Below are positions 1 to 6,163 of a stretch of 6,163 nucleotides of DNA, piece after piece; position 1 is the first letter of the stretch, and every line of letters begins with the position of its first letter. Source of the stretch: Deltaproteobacteria bacterium (GTDB lineage Bacteria > Desulfobacterota > Dissulfuribacteria > Dissulfuribacterales > JALVPX01); contig JAMOVF010000142.1 in the NCBI GenBank assembly GCA_027061625.1, forward strand, positions 1-6,163, written 5' to 3'. The translations under genes and the position numbers were made by a program. Below the pieces are notes generated by a model. The model was not told the origin of the DNA and ran no database searches. It saw nothing but the letters and a program-made list of their open reading frames with translations.

Positions 1-436
1 AAATGAGGAGGCCGAAAAAGCAAAAATACCAGAAGCATCGCACAATCTTAAAGAAAAAGATCTCATGCTCCTTTATGAAGCCCCATTTTGGCATAACGTG
101 GCTGAAACGTGCATAAATTGCGGGGCCTGCACCTTCCTGTGCCCTACCTGCTACTGTTTTGACATTCAGGATGAGACCATTCATGGCAAAGGCCGCCGCA
201 TACGTTACTGGGATTCATGCATGTTTCCACTCTTTACGCTCCACGCTTCTGGACACAACCCACGGGGGCAAAAATTTCAGCGGGTGAGAAACCGTTTCAT
301 GCACAAGCTTAAATACTTTCCAGACAAATTCGGCCCCATCTCATGTGTGGGCTGTGGAAGATGCATAAAAGAGTGCCCTGTAAATATTGACATCCGTGAA
401 GTAATAAGGGAAATGCTGGGAGCGGCATCAAAATGA
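1..436 (+). CDS. 4Fe-4S dicluster electron-transfer protein, HydB/AsrA-like (5' truncated by window edge)
   Basis: C-terminal 144 residues of a ferredoxin-like electron-transfer subunit. The frame is open from base 2 to the TGA at 434-436, so the gene begins outside the window; the ATG at 65 is an internal methionine. Two 4Fe-4S motifs are visible: CINCGACTFLCP (about 110-145), followed at once by the extra cysteines of TCYCFD, and CVGCGRCIKECP (344-379). Between them lie a WDSC motif and the GHNPR and RNRFMHKLKYFP segments typical of the beta subunit of sulfhydrogenases (HydB), anaerobic sulfite reductase subunit A and related Flx/Hdr-associated proteins. Such proteins are usually about 340-370 residues, so more than half is missing. 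By family knowledge it relays electrons between the FAD/NAD(P) subunit encoded next and a catalytic partner in the cytoplasm. Which partner (NiFe hydrogenase, Hdr or sulfur reductase) cannot be told here. It overlaps the next gene by ATGA, which implies translational coupling. Confidence 0.9.
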   Translation, partial: NEEAEKAKIPEASHNLKEKDLMLLYEAPFWHNVAETCINCGACTFLCPTCYCFDIQDETIHGKGRRIRYWDSCMFPLFTLHASGHNPRGQKFQRVRNRFMHKLKYFPDKFGPISCVGCGRCIKECPVNIDIREVIREMLGAASK

Positions 437-1266
437 ATCCATATAAACCATTTCCAGCCAGAATAACCGACATTTCCATAGAATCAGAGGATGCCACCCT
501 CAAGAGTTTTAAGATTGAGCTTGAAAACAAAGAGGAATGGCAGAAGTGGAGCCATATTCCAGGCCAGTTTGCAATGCTCTCCATTGCGGGCAAAGGAGAA
601 ATTCCCATTGGCATTGCCTCATCTCCCACTGAAAGAGACGGCCTCTTGTTCACTGTGAACAAGGCAGGCGTTGTGACCACTGCCCTTCACAACATGGATG
701 TGGGAAGCCCCATTGGTGTGAGAGGTCCGCTGGGCAATGGCTTTCCTGTAGATACAGAGCTCAAAGGGAAAAACATTGTGATAATTGCAGGCGGATTTGC
801 CTTTACCACCTTGAGGGCAACATTGATCTATCTAATCGAAAACCGTAAAGATTATGGGAATATCACTGTCATATATGGTGCCCGAACCCCTGGAATGCTC
901 TTATATAAAGAGGAGCTTCAAAAATGGCAGAAAAGAGATGATCTTGAAGTTCACATAACCGTTGACCGGGAAGCCCCTGGCTGGGAAGGGCTTGTTGGCT
1001 TTGTACCCACCATAGCAGGCCAGGTTGCTCCACAGCCGGAAAACAGCGTTGCCCTCATATGCGGCCCGCCAATAATGATAAAGTTCACCATGCCTCCCCT
1101 TGAGGAAATAGGATGGAAAGATGAGCAGGTTTACCTATCCCTGGAAAACAGGATGAAGTGCGGCCTTGGGGTGTGCGGCCACTGCAACTGCGGTCCAATA
1201 TATGTGTGCAAAGATGGGCCTGTATTTACCAGGGCAGAGGTGCAGAAGCTGCCTATTGAATTTTAG
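433..1266 (+). CDS. FAD/NAD(P)-binding [2Fe-2S] oxidoreductase subunit, HydG/AsrB/FlxA-like
   Basis: Complete 277-residue protein of the ferredoxin-NADP reductase superfamily, in the branch holding sulfhydrogenase gamma (HydG), sulfite reductase subunit B, FlxA and PyrK. It should exchange electrons between NAD(P)H, FAD and a [2Fe-2S] cluster, feeding the 4Fe-4S protein encoded just upstream. An N-terminal FAD barrel (about 1-107) has HIPGQF (41-46), the flavin segment GIASSP (60-65) and GPLGNGFP (98-105). The NAD(P)-binding domain (about 113-235) has AGGFAFTTLR (119-128), YGAR (148-151) and CGPPIM (210-215). The C-terminal cluster motif has Cys243, Cys248, Cys251 and Cys259, with an extra Cys253, ending in KDGPVF. 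The usual GGxGxxPLR nucleotide loop is altered to GGFAFTTLR. The ATG at 433 is supported by a GGGAG at 418-422 and by the ATGA overlap. The TAG stop is followed one codon later by a second in-frame TAG. Family assignment is firm; the complex it belongs to is not determined. Confidence 0.92.
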   Translation: MNPYKPFPARITDISIESEDATLKSFKIELENKEEWQKWSHIPGQFAMLSIAGKGEIPIGIASSPTERDGLLFTVNKAGVVTTALHNMDVGSPIGVRGPLGNGFPVDTELKGKNIVIIAGGFAFTTLRATLIYLIENRKDYGNITVIYGARTPGMLLYKEELQKWQKRDDLEVHITVDREAPGWEGLVGFVPTIAGQVAPQPENSVALICGPPIMIKFTMPPLEEIGWKDEQVYLSLENRMKCGLGVCGHCNCGPIYVCKDGPVFTRAEVQKLPIEF

Positions 1267-1268
1267 AT

Positions 1269-1841
1269 TTAGATCAGCCCTTCAGACCTTTCATCAAAAA
1301 TCTCTGCACTGAATATGAAGATTTGTGTGTCCGGCTCCTTCCAGCAGCCTGGATAAAGGCCTGCCTTAACACAAGTTTGATCCAAAAAGGTGTAGCGATC
1401 CCAGCCATATTCAGTGGCCACCTGCGGCAGCAAAACGCCTCTATAAGGCCCTTTGACTATATAGATACCGTGCACCCCTACTTGGATCTGTTCGACATCA
1501 TTAATTTGCTCAAGCGGTGTCAAAACAGAGATTTCAATTTCTATCTGATCAAATTCTGATGGATGCAAAGGCGGAAAGCGGGGATCATGAAAGGCTGCAG
1601 AAATAGCCATGTCTGCAACAGTCTCATAAAGAGGCTTGTCAGCAAAAAAGTTGCCTATGCAGCCCCTCAACTGCCCATCTTTGTGCAAGGTTACAAAAGC
1701 GCCACGCCTTTCCAATAGCCGTGGATCAGATACCAGCGGAAGTTCAAGAGGCCGGCCCTCCAGTTCCGCCCTTATGGCCTCCCTGGCAATCTTCAACAAA
1801 AATACCCTTTCTTCGTGAGAAAGACTGCTTCCTATATTCAA
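1269..1841 (-). CDS. amrA: AMMECR1 domain protein (AmmeMemoRadiSam system protein A)
   Basis: A 190-residue protein that is an AMMECR1 domain over nearly its whole length. Visible family motifs, numbered from the chosen start: LRGCIG (58-63), HDPRFPPL (85-92), RGVLLPQVA (134-142), YGWD (145-148), then CVKAGL (157-162) and Trp167. In bacteria and archaea this protein is commonly encoded with a MEMO-family protein and a radical SAM protein; the biochemical role is not established, and neither partner is in this window. I chose the TTG at 1841-1839 because GGAGAGGGGG lies 8 nt upstream and the length then fits the family. A longer reading from a TTG at 1916 would add 25 non-conserved residues, overlap tviB by 35 bp and lacks such a site. 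It is last in the ruvB-lon-tviB-amrA cluster, about 40 bp after tviB, and converges on the HydG-like gene with 2 bp between stops. Confidence 0.94.
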   Translation of the reverse strand: MNIGSSLSHEERVFLLKIAREAIRAELEGRPLELPLVSDPRLLERRGAFVTLHKDGQLRGCIGNFFADKPLYETVADMAISAAFHDPRFPPLHPSEFDQIEIEISVLTPLEQINDVEQIQVGVHGIYIVKGPYRGVLLPQVATEYGWDRYTFLDQTCVKAGLYPGCWKEPDTQIFIFSAEIFDERSEGLI

Positions 1842-1849
1842 TTTTATTA

Positions 1850-1859
1850 CCCCCTCTCC
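1850..1859 (-). promoter_or_regulatory. Strong Shine-Dalgarno of amrA, deciding a TTG start
   Basis: Read on the minus strand, GGAGAGGGGG is followed by an 8-nt A/T-rich spacer (TAATAAAA) and TTG. This fixes the amrA start inside the gap after tviB and not at the upstream TTG within tviB. A CCCC run about 14 nt upstream (1869-1872) could pair with the GGGG part of the site, a weak possible hairpin; I have no further evidence that it forms. Confidence 0.75.
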
Positions 1860-1881
1860 ATTTTTTATGGGGCAACTACTT

Positions 1882-3168
1882 TCAAAGCCTCCAGTAACGG
1901 TATGGCTGACTGGCAAAATCAGTTTCTGAAAAGAGCCCTTTTACATCTATAATCACGCCTCTGTTTGATGCAAGCAAATCTTTCATCATTGCAGGACCGG
2001 CGTCTTCATATTCCTTATGGGCAACAGCCAGAATGACTGCATCAAGATCAGAGGGCAGCTCTTTTAAGAGGGAGAGGCCATAGACCTGTTGGGCCTCTTG
2101 CTGGGATGCTATAGGATCATGGACCAGAGGCTTAATGCCATATTCGTTCAACTCTTTGATGATGTCCACCACTCTGGTGTTGCGGATATCAGGGCAGTTC
2201 TCCTTAAAGGTCAGGCCGAGCACGGCAACTTTAGCACCTTGCACCCTTACACCAGCATGTATCAGCTCTTTTACGGTGCGCTGGGCAACGTATTCTCCCA
2301 TGGAGTCATTTATTCTCCGCCCAGCAAGAATGACTTCTGGATGGTAGCCCACCTTCTGGGCACAATAAGTCAAATAGTATGGATCAACTCCAATGCAATG
2401 CCCACCAACCAATCCTGGCCTGAAGGGTAAAAAGTTCCATTTAGTGCCAGCAGCTTCCAACACTGCCTTTGTATCAATGCCCAAACGGTTGAATATTACA
2501 GCAAGCTCATTCATAAGGGCTATATTCAAATCGCGCTGGGTATTCTCTATAACTTTAGCGGCCTCAGCTACCTTGATGGATTCTGCCTTATAGATACCAG
2601 CATCCACCACAAGCTCATACACCTTGGAAATCTCATCCAAGGCCTCCTCATCCTGACCTGCCACCACTTTTACAATCTTTGCAAGGGTGTGTTCCTTGTC
2701 CCCGGGATTGATCCTCTCTGGTGAATAACCTACCTTGAAGTCTTTTCCACACTTCATCCCAGAGACCTTTTCCAGCACTGGCACGCATATATCTTCTGTA
2801 ACGCCAGGATAGACTGTTGATTCATATACAACTATAGAACCAGGCTTCATGTTTTGGCCCACTATTTCCGAGGCAGAAACCATGTGGCGCAGATCAGGAT
2901 GTTTGCTGTGATCTATGGGGGTTGGTACTGCAACAATAAGCATATCTGCCTTGGCAAGATCAGATGGATTGTGGGTAAAATCAAGTTTTACAGCCTGGGC
3001 AAAATCTTCAGCATCCACTTCTCCTGTAGGATCACATCCCCTTTTATATTCAGATACCTTTCCCTCTGATATATCAAAGCCAATGGTGTCAATCTTTTTG
3101 CCAAAGGCCACTGCCAAAGGCAGGCCAACATAGCCAAGCCCGACAACTCCAACGCATTTAGTTTTCAT
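1882..3168 (-). CDS. tviB: UDP-N-acetylglucosamine 6-dehydrogenase, TviB/VipA type
   Basis: Complete 428-residue nucleotide-sugar dehydrogenase of the UDP-glucose/GDP-mannose dehydrogenase family. By homology to TviB/WbpA it oxidises the C6 of UDP-GlcNAc (or UDP-GalNAc) to the uronic acid in two NAD+-dependent steps, in the cytoplasm, supplying precursors for capsule, O-antigen or exopolysaccharide. Seen in order: Rossmann motif GLGYVGLP (10-17) and GFD (30-32); VPTPID (81-86); YESTVYPG (115-122); SPERINPGD (149-157), characteristic of the TviB group; [11 protein letters not shown] (203-213) with Lys205; [12 protein letters not shown] (255-266) with catalytic Cys258 and Asp262; and the C-terminal UDP-binding domain with [14 protein letters not shown] (318-331). 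All key residues are intact and the length is normal. The exact sugar substrate is inferred from the motif type. No other polysaccharide gene is visible nearby. The start lies 3 nt after the lon stop, with its Shine-Dalgarno inside the last codons of lon. Confidence 0.95.
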   Translation of the reverse strand: MKTKCVGVVGLGYVGLPLAVAFGKKIDTIGFDISEGKVSEYKRGCDPTGEVDAEDFAQAVKLDFTHNPSDLAKADMLIVAVPTPIDHSKHPDLRHMVSASEIVGQNMKPGSIVVYESTVYPGVTEDICVPVLEKVSGMKCGKDFKVGYSPERINPGDKEHTLAKIVKVVAGQDEEALDEISKVYELVVDAGIYKAESIKVAEAAKVIENTQRDLNIALMNELAVIFNRLGIDTKAVLEAAGTKWNFLPFRPGLVGGHCIGVDPYYLTYCAQKVGYHPEVILAGRRINDSMGEYVAQRTVKELIHAGVRVQGAKVAVLGLTFKENCPDIRNTRVVDIIKELNEYGIKPLVHDPIASQQEAQQVYGLSLLKELPSDLDAVILAVAHKEYEDAGPAMMKDLLASNRGVIIDVKGLFSETDFASQPYRYWRL

Positions 3169-3171
3169 CCA

Positions 3172-5625
3172 TTATTTCTCCTCTGTACAAGAATCCCCTG
3201 CTTTTTGAGCCGCTTTCGAGCCAGCCTTGTCTTCCTCCCCTTTTGCATATTCTCTGGCCTCTTCAGCAAGCTCTTTAAGGCGTTGATCCACTTTGTAATA
3301 GAAGGTTCCTTCTGGGTAAAGCCCATCTGGCCCACGCTCACCTGCAGGCATACCCGTCATTATTTCAATGGCCTCTTCAACCTTTTTTACGGCCCAGATG
3401 GTAAACTTGCCCTGTTTAACACTATCGACCACATCCTGCTTCAACATAAGATCCCTTATATTTGATTCAGGAATTATCACTCCTTGATTGCCGGTAAGAC
3501 CCCTTTCTGCACATAGGTCATAAAAGCCTTCAATCTTTTGGGTAACACCTCCCACTGGCAATATTTCGCCTTTCTGGCTGACTGCTCCTGTCATAGCCTT
3601 TGATTGATCCAGAGGCACATTGGCTATGGCGCTCAATAATGCTACCAATTCTGCACCAGAGGCAGAATCCCCATCTATAAGGCCATAGCTCTGTTCAAAC
3701 GCCAAGGAAGCAGTTAAGGTGAGAGGACGATCTGCTGCAAAATTGGCTCTCAAATAGCCTGCCAAGATCATTACCCCCTTTGTATGGATCTTGCCGCTGA
3801 GTTCTGCTTCCCTTTCGATATTGATAACGCCTTCTTTACCTAAGGATATGTTGGCCGTAATCCTGCTGGGTTTCCCAAACATATAATCGCCGAGGTCATA
3901 AACAGCCAGGCCATTCACCTGCCCTACCACAGAGCCAGATGTAGCCACCTTGATTATCTCTTTTTTCAGCATCTCTTTGAGATGATCTTCATAAAGGCTG
4001 TTTCTGTATTTACGCTGATCGATTGCCTTTTGTATATGGGAGGATGAAATAAGGTCGCTTCCAGAAGAAAGCGCCCAAAAGTCCGCTTCTCTGATCAGAT
4101 CCGTGACCTCATCTATCTTTAAAGAGAGTTTCTCTTTGGCTCCTGCCACCTCGGCACTATACTCAATCAATCTGGCGACACCGCTGGAATCCATATCGCG
4201 AATGCCTTCTTTTTCAATAAATAACCGTGTGGCACGCAGAAATTGCTGGAGATGTTGTTCGTTTCTATCAACTAATGTATCCAGATGGGCCTTTACCTTG
4301 AACAATTCCCTGAAGTCTTCATCATAATTATACAACAGCTGGTAGAGGAAAGGGTCACCTGTTAATACAATCTTAACATCCAGAGGAATAGGCTTAGGCT
4401 TCAATGCCTTGGTCACAAAGAGGCCCAGTTGTTCAGAAGGGTCCTCTATTTCAATTTTTTTGTTTCGCAGAGCCCTTTTCAAGGCCTCATAGGAAAAGGG
4501 CCATTTCAACAGATCCAGCACCTTTAAAATAAGGTAGCCTCCATTTGCCTTGTGCAAGGCCCCTGCCTTTATCATTGTAAAATCTGTGAATAGTGCGCCA
4601 AACTGGGCCTTTCGCTCCATAGTGCCAAAAAGGTTTGGATAAGTGGGATTCCACTCCTTGATTACAGGCACTCCTTCCACCTCAGAATTATCCACAATTA
4701 CATTTACCTCATATTGGGTAAAACTTGGAGTTGCACCAGGAAAAGGGAAAGGCATGGCAGGAGGTGTTTGCGGCTTTGCCCTGAAATCGTCCATATGAAG
4801 AGTAATATCTTCACGAACTGCCTTTAAATACTCTATTACCTCTGGCAGTTCAGAATACTTTTGAAATATAGATTCCATTAGGGCATCCACTGTATTGCGT
4901 ACAAGCTCCCTATCCAATTCCCTTAGCTTTTGGCGAACATCCCGTTCCAGCTTATGAATCTGACGCATGGCAGCAGCCATTTCCTTTTGAAGCTCTTCAC
5001 TGGTCTGTTTGAGCTTCTGCTGCTCTTCTTCAGAAAGCTTTGATACATCCTCTGGCGTAAGAGGGGAGCCATCTTCTTTTGCTGGTAAAATCAGCATTCC
5101 AGTTTGATCTGCTTGCAGGATGAAATTCTTTGCCTTTACCTTTTTATCCAGTTCATCAAATATAGCTTGACGCTTCTTATTAAACTCCCTGATAACCTCT
5201 TCCTTTTGGGCAATATATGTTTCCCCCTCAAAGGTCAGAGGAATTTGATGTTTGAGATCATCTACAAGGTCAGACATATCCTTCTGCAGCTCTCTGCCCA
5301 TACCCTTTGGAAGACCTATGGCTATTGGGGCATCTGGATCTTTGAAGTTAAAGACATAGCACCAATCCAAAAGCTCGCCCGGCTTTTCTTTGGCGATTTC
5401 CTGGACAAAGCTTTCTGATATTTCCAAAATGCCGGTTTCAGCAGGGCCTGCTACATAGACATTGAAATCTGAATGCTGCATCTTGAGGCCAAAGGTGAGG
5501 GCCTGAACTGCCCGTTCCTGTGCAACTATCTCCTTTTCTTTTGCCTCTATCTGGGACAATTTTTCAAATCCCAAGGATTCAGGACTTATTGTAAGACGCA
5601 AATCGTCATATTTTAGAACTTGCAT
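3172..5625 (-). CDS. Lon-type Ser-Lys protease, COG1067/LonC-like, with degenerate ATPase motifs
   Basis: Complete 817-residue protein. An AAA+-like region begins near residue 20 and is split by a long charged helical, probably coiled-coil, insertion (about 136-285, rich in Glu, Lys and Gln). This is followed by the rest of the AAA+ fold (about 330-545) and a C-terminal Lon protease domain (about 565-758). The catalytic dyad is present: Ser654 in DGDSASG (651-657) and Lys697 in PVGGVTQK, 43 residues apart as in E. coli Lon (Ser679/Lys722). The Walker A position reads GPAETGIL (60-67), without the P-loop Lys-Thr/Ser. The Walker B position reads YLILKVLD (364-371), with Lys where an acidic residue is expected. 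A domain inserted in the AAA+ fold plus loss of both motifs resembles LonC of Meiothermus taiwanensis, an ATP-independent Lon-like protease that degrades unfolded protein. No signal peptide is visible, so it should be cytoplasmic. The ATG at 5625 follows AAGGGAG (5634-5640) by 8 nt. It lies 16 bp after ruvB and 3 bp before tviB. Family membership is firm; ATP independence is inferred. Confidence 0.93.
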   Translation of the reverse strand: MQVLKYDDLRLTISPESLGFEKLSQIEAKEKEIVAQERAVQALTFGLKMQHSDFNVYVAGPAETGILEISESFVQEIAKEKPGELLDWCYVFNFKDPDAPIAIGLPKGMGRELQKDMSDLVDDLKHQIPLTFEGETYIAQKEEVIREFNKKRQAIFDELDKKVKAKNFILQADQTGMLILPAKEDGSPLTPEDVSKLSEEEQQKLKQTSEELQKEMAAAMRQIHKLERDVRQKLRELDRELVRNTVDALMESIFQKYSELPEVIEYLKAVREDITLHMDDFRAKPQTPPAMPFPFPGATPSFTQYEVNVIVDNSEVEGVPVIKEWNPTYPNLFGTMERKAQFGALFTDFTMIKAGALHKANGGYLILKVLDLLKWPFSYEALKRALRNKKIEIEDPSEQLGLFVTKALKPKPIPLDVKIVLTGDPFLYQLLYNYDEDFRELFKVKAHLDTLVDRNEQHLQQFLRATRLFIEKEGIRDMDSSGVARLIEYSAEVAGAKEKLSLKIDEVTDLIREADFWALSSGSDLISSSHIQKAIDQRKYRNSLYEDHLKEMLKKEIIKVATSGSVVGQVNGLAVYDLGDYMFGKPSRITANISLGKEGVINIEREAELSGKIHTKGVMILAGYLRANFAADRPLTLTASLAFEQSYGLIDGDSASGAELVALLSAIANVPLDQSKAMTGAVSQKGEILPVGGVTQKIEGFYDLCAERGLTGNQGVIIPESNIRDLMLKQDVVDSVKQGKFTIWAVKKVEEAIEIMTGMPAGERGPDGLYPEGTFYYKVDQRLKELAEEAREYAKGEEDKAGSKAAQKAGDSCTEEK
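3178..3184 (-). promoter_or_regulatory. Shine-Dalgarno of tviB embedded in the end of the lon gene
   Basis: AGAGGAG on the minus strand sits in the final codons of the protease gene, 9 nt before the tviB ATG (3168-3166). A second ATG (3172-3170) overlaps the lon stop as TAATG, lies 5 nt from the same site, and opens a four-codon out-of-frame reading that stops inside tviB codon 3. The in-frame ATG at 3168 is the true start because it gives the conserved Rossmann N-terminus. The arrangement suggests translation reinitiation or coupling with lon. Confidence 0.7.
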
Positions 5626-5641
5626 CGGCTTAACTCCCTTT

Positions 5642-6163
5642 TCAGCGCTTACGGTTCATGTGCTGATAGGCAAGATCTGTGGCAACCCGTCCCCTGGGAG
5701 TGCGGTGAATATAGCCGCGCTGGATCAAAAAAGGTTCATAAACATCTTCCAAGGTGGTCTTTTCCTCTCCCACTGAGGTTGCCAACGTCTCCAAGCCTAC
5801 CGGCCCGCCTCCAAATCTATCGATTATTACAGCCAGGATTTCGCGGTCCATTCTATCCAGCCCAAGATCATCCACCTCTAGCATCTTGAGTGCCTTGTCT
5901 GCCACCTCTTTGGTTATACTTCCTCCAGCCTTGACCTCTGCATAATCCCTTACTCTGCGAAGCAGGCGGTTAGCAATGCGCGGCGTGCCCCTGGAACGTT
6001 TTGCTATCTCAAATGCTCCCTCAGGCTCTATGCTGACACCCAAGATCTTTGCAGAGCGGACCACAATTTCCTGAAGTTCTTCATCTGCATAAAAATCCAC
6101 TCTCAAGACCACACCAAAACGGTCCCTGAAGGGCGGCGAAAGAAGGCCTGCGCGGGTAGTGGC
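5642..6163 (-). CDS. ruvB: Holliday junction branch migration helicase RuvB (N-terminal part outside window)
   Basis: C-terminal 173 residues of RuvB, the AAA+ motor that, with RuvA, drives branch migration of Holliday junctions in recombinational repair. The frame is open to the window edge at 6163, and the GTG at 6112-6110 is an internal valine. Numbered from the edge: ATTRAGLLS (1-9), containing the arginine equivalent to the E. coli Arg174 arginine finger; LRDRFG-like FRDRFG (12-17); the sensor-2 helix [13 protein letters not shown] (58-70); and the winged-helix DNA-binding domain (about 100-162) with [17 protein letters not shown] (143-159), nearly invariant in RuvB. The C-terminus is normal, so only the Walker A/B half, roughly 160-180 residues, is missing. 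It is the first visible gene of the minus-strand cluster; ruvA and ruvC often lie upstream but cannot be checked here. Confidence 0.98.
   Translation of the reverse strand, partial: ATTRAGLLSPPFRDRFGVVLRVDFYADEELQEIVVRSAKILGVSIEPEGAFEIAKRSRGTPRIANRLLRRVRDYAEVKAGGSITKEVADKALKMLEVDDLGLDRMDREILAVIIDRFGGGPVGLETLATSVGEEKTTLEDVYEPFLIQRGYIHRTPRGRVATDLAYQHMNRKR

Noticed and set aside
65..436. ATG at 65 as the start of a small ferredoxin of 123 residues
   Set aside because: The frame is open without a stop to the window edge, there is no Shine-Dalgarno before this ATG, and the sequence matches the C-terminal half of a longer HydB/AsrA-type protein.
309..680. Minus-strand 123-codon open frame across the HydB/HydG junction
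   Set aside because: It is antisense to two genes with clear family motifs; its translation shows no recognisable domain.
1240..1370. Rho-independent terminator between the convergent operons
   Set aside because: Only short stems are found (for example CCAG-CAGC-CTGG near 1343, inside amrA), and none is followed by a T-run on the proper strand.
1842..1916. Longer amrA reading from the TTG at 1916
   Set aside because: It would overlap tviB by 35 bp, adds residues not expected in the AMMECR1 domain, and ignores the strong Shine-Dalgarno placed correctly for the TTG at 1841.
2089..2430. Plus-strand 113-codon open frame
   Set aside because: It lies wholly antisense inside tviB, whose reading frame carries all catalytic motifs; no domain is seen in the antisense product.
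5104..5418. Plus-strand 104-codon open frame with hydrophobic stretches
   Set aside because: It is antisense to the coding sequence of the Lon-type protease; the hydrophobic look follows from the complement of Lys/Glu-rich codons.
5642..6112. GTG at 6112 as the start of a short separate protein
   Set aside because: The frame continues upstream to the window edge with the conserved RuvB segment ATTRAGLLS, so the GTG is an internal valine.
1..6163. CRISPR array, insertion sequence, tRNA, riboswitch or defence system
   Set aside because: No spaced direct repeats, transposase or terminal inverted repeats, or tRNA-like cloverleaf were seen by reading; coding density is nearly complete and every gene belongs to a known family.

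Overview
This 6.2 kb window carries six protein-coding genes and almost no non-coding DNA. It looks like the chromosome of an anaerobic bacterium, most plausibly a sulfur- or sulfate-metabolising member of the Desulfobacterota (former Deltaproteobacteria). That guess rests on the left-hand pair of genes, which resemble iron-sulfur and FAD/NAD subunits of cytoplasmic hydrogenase, sulfur-reductase or Flx/Hdr-type electron-transfer complexes, and on the strongly bacterial character of the rest (RuvB, Lon-type protease, TviB). The taxonomic placement is inference; no rRNA or other marker is present.

Left region (1-1266, + strand): the 3' end of a 4Fe-4S dicluster protein (HydB/AsrA-like), translationally coupled through an ATGA overlap to a complete FAD/NAD(P)-binding [2Fe-2S] protein (HydG/AsrB/FlxA-like). 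Together they would pass electrons between NAD(P)H and an iron-sulfur chain leading to a catalytic partner encoded upstream, outside the window. The pair ends only 2 bp from the end of the opposing gene cluster.

Right region (1269-6163, - strand): a tightly packed, co-directional cluster read from right to left: ruvB (3' part only), a LonC/COG1067-type Lon protease, tviB (UDP-N-acetylglucosamine 6-dehydrogenase) and amrA (AMMECR1 domain protein). Gaps are 16, 3 and about 40 bp, each gene has a good Shine-Dalgarno, and no promoter or terminator is visible between them, so one transcript from upstream of ruvB is likely. The genes serve different jobs (Holliday junction migration, proteolysis, surface sugar precursor synthesis, AmmeMemoRadiSam-associated function), so this looks like a housekeeping operon rather than a pathway.

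The most notable point is the Lon-type protease. It keeps the Ser-Lys protease dyad but has lost the Walker A lysine and the acidic residue expected at Walker B, as in the ATP-independent LonC proteases. I found no mobile element, CRISPR array, RNA gene or clearly new system, and no gene-free stretch longer than about 40 bp.
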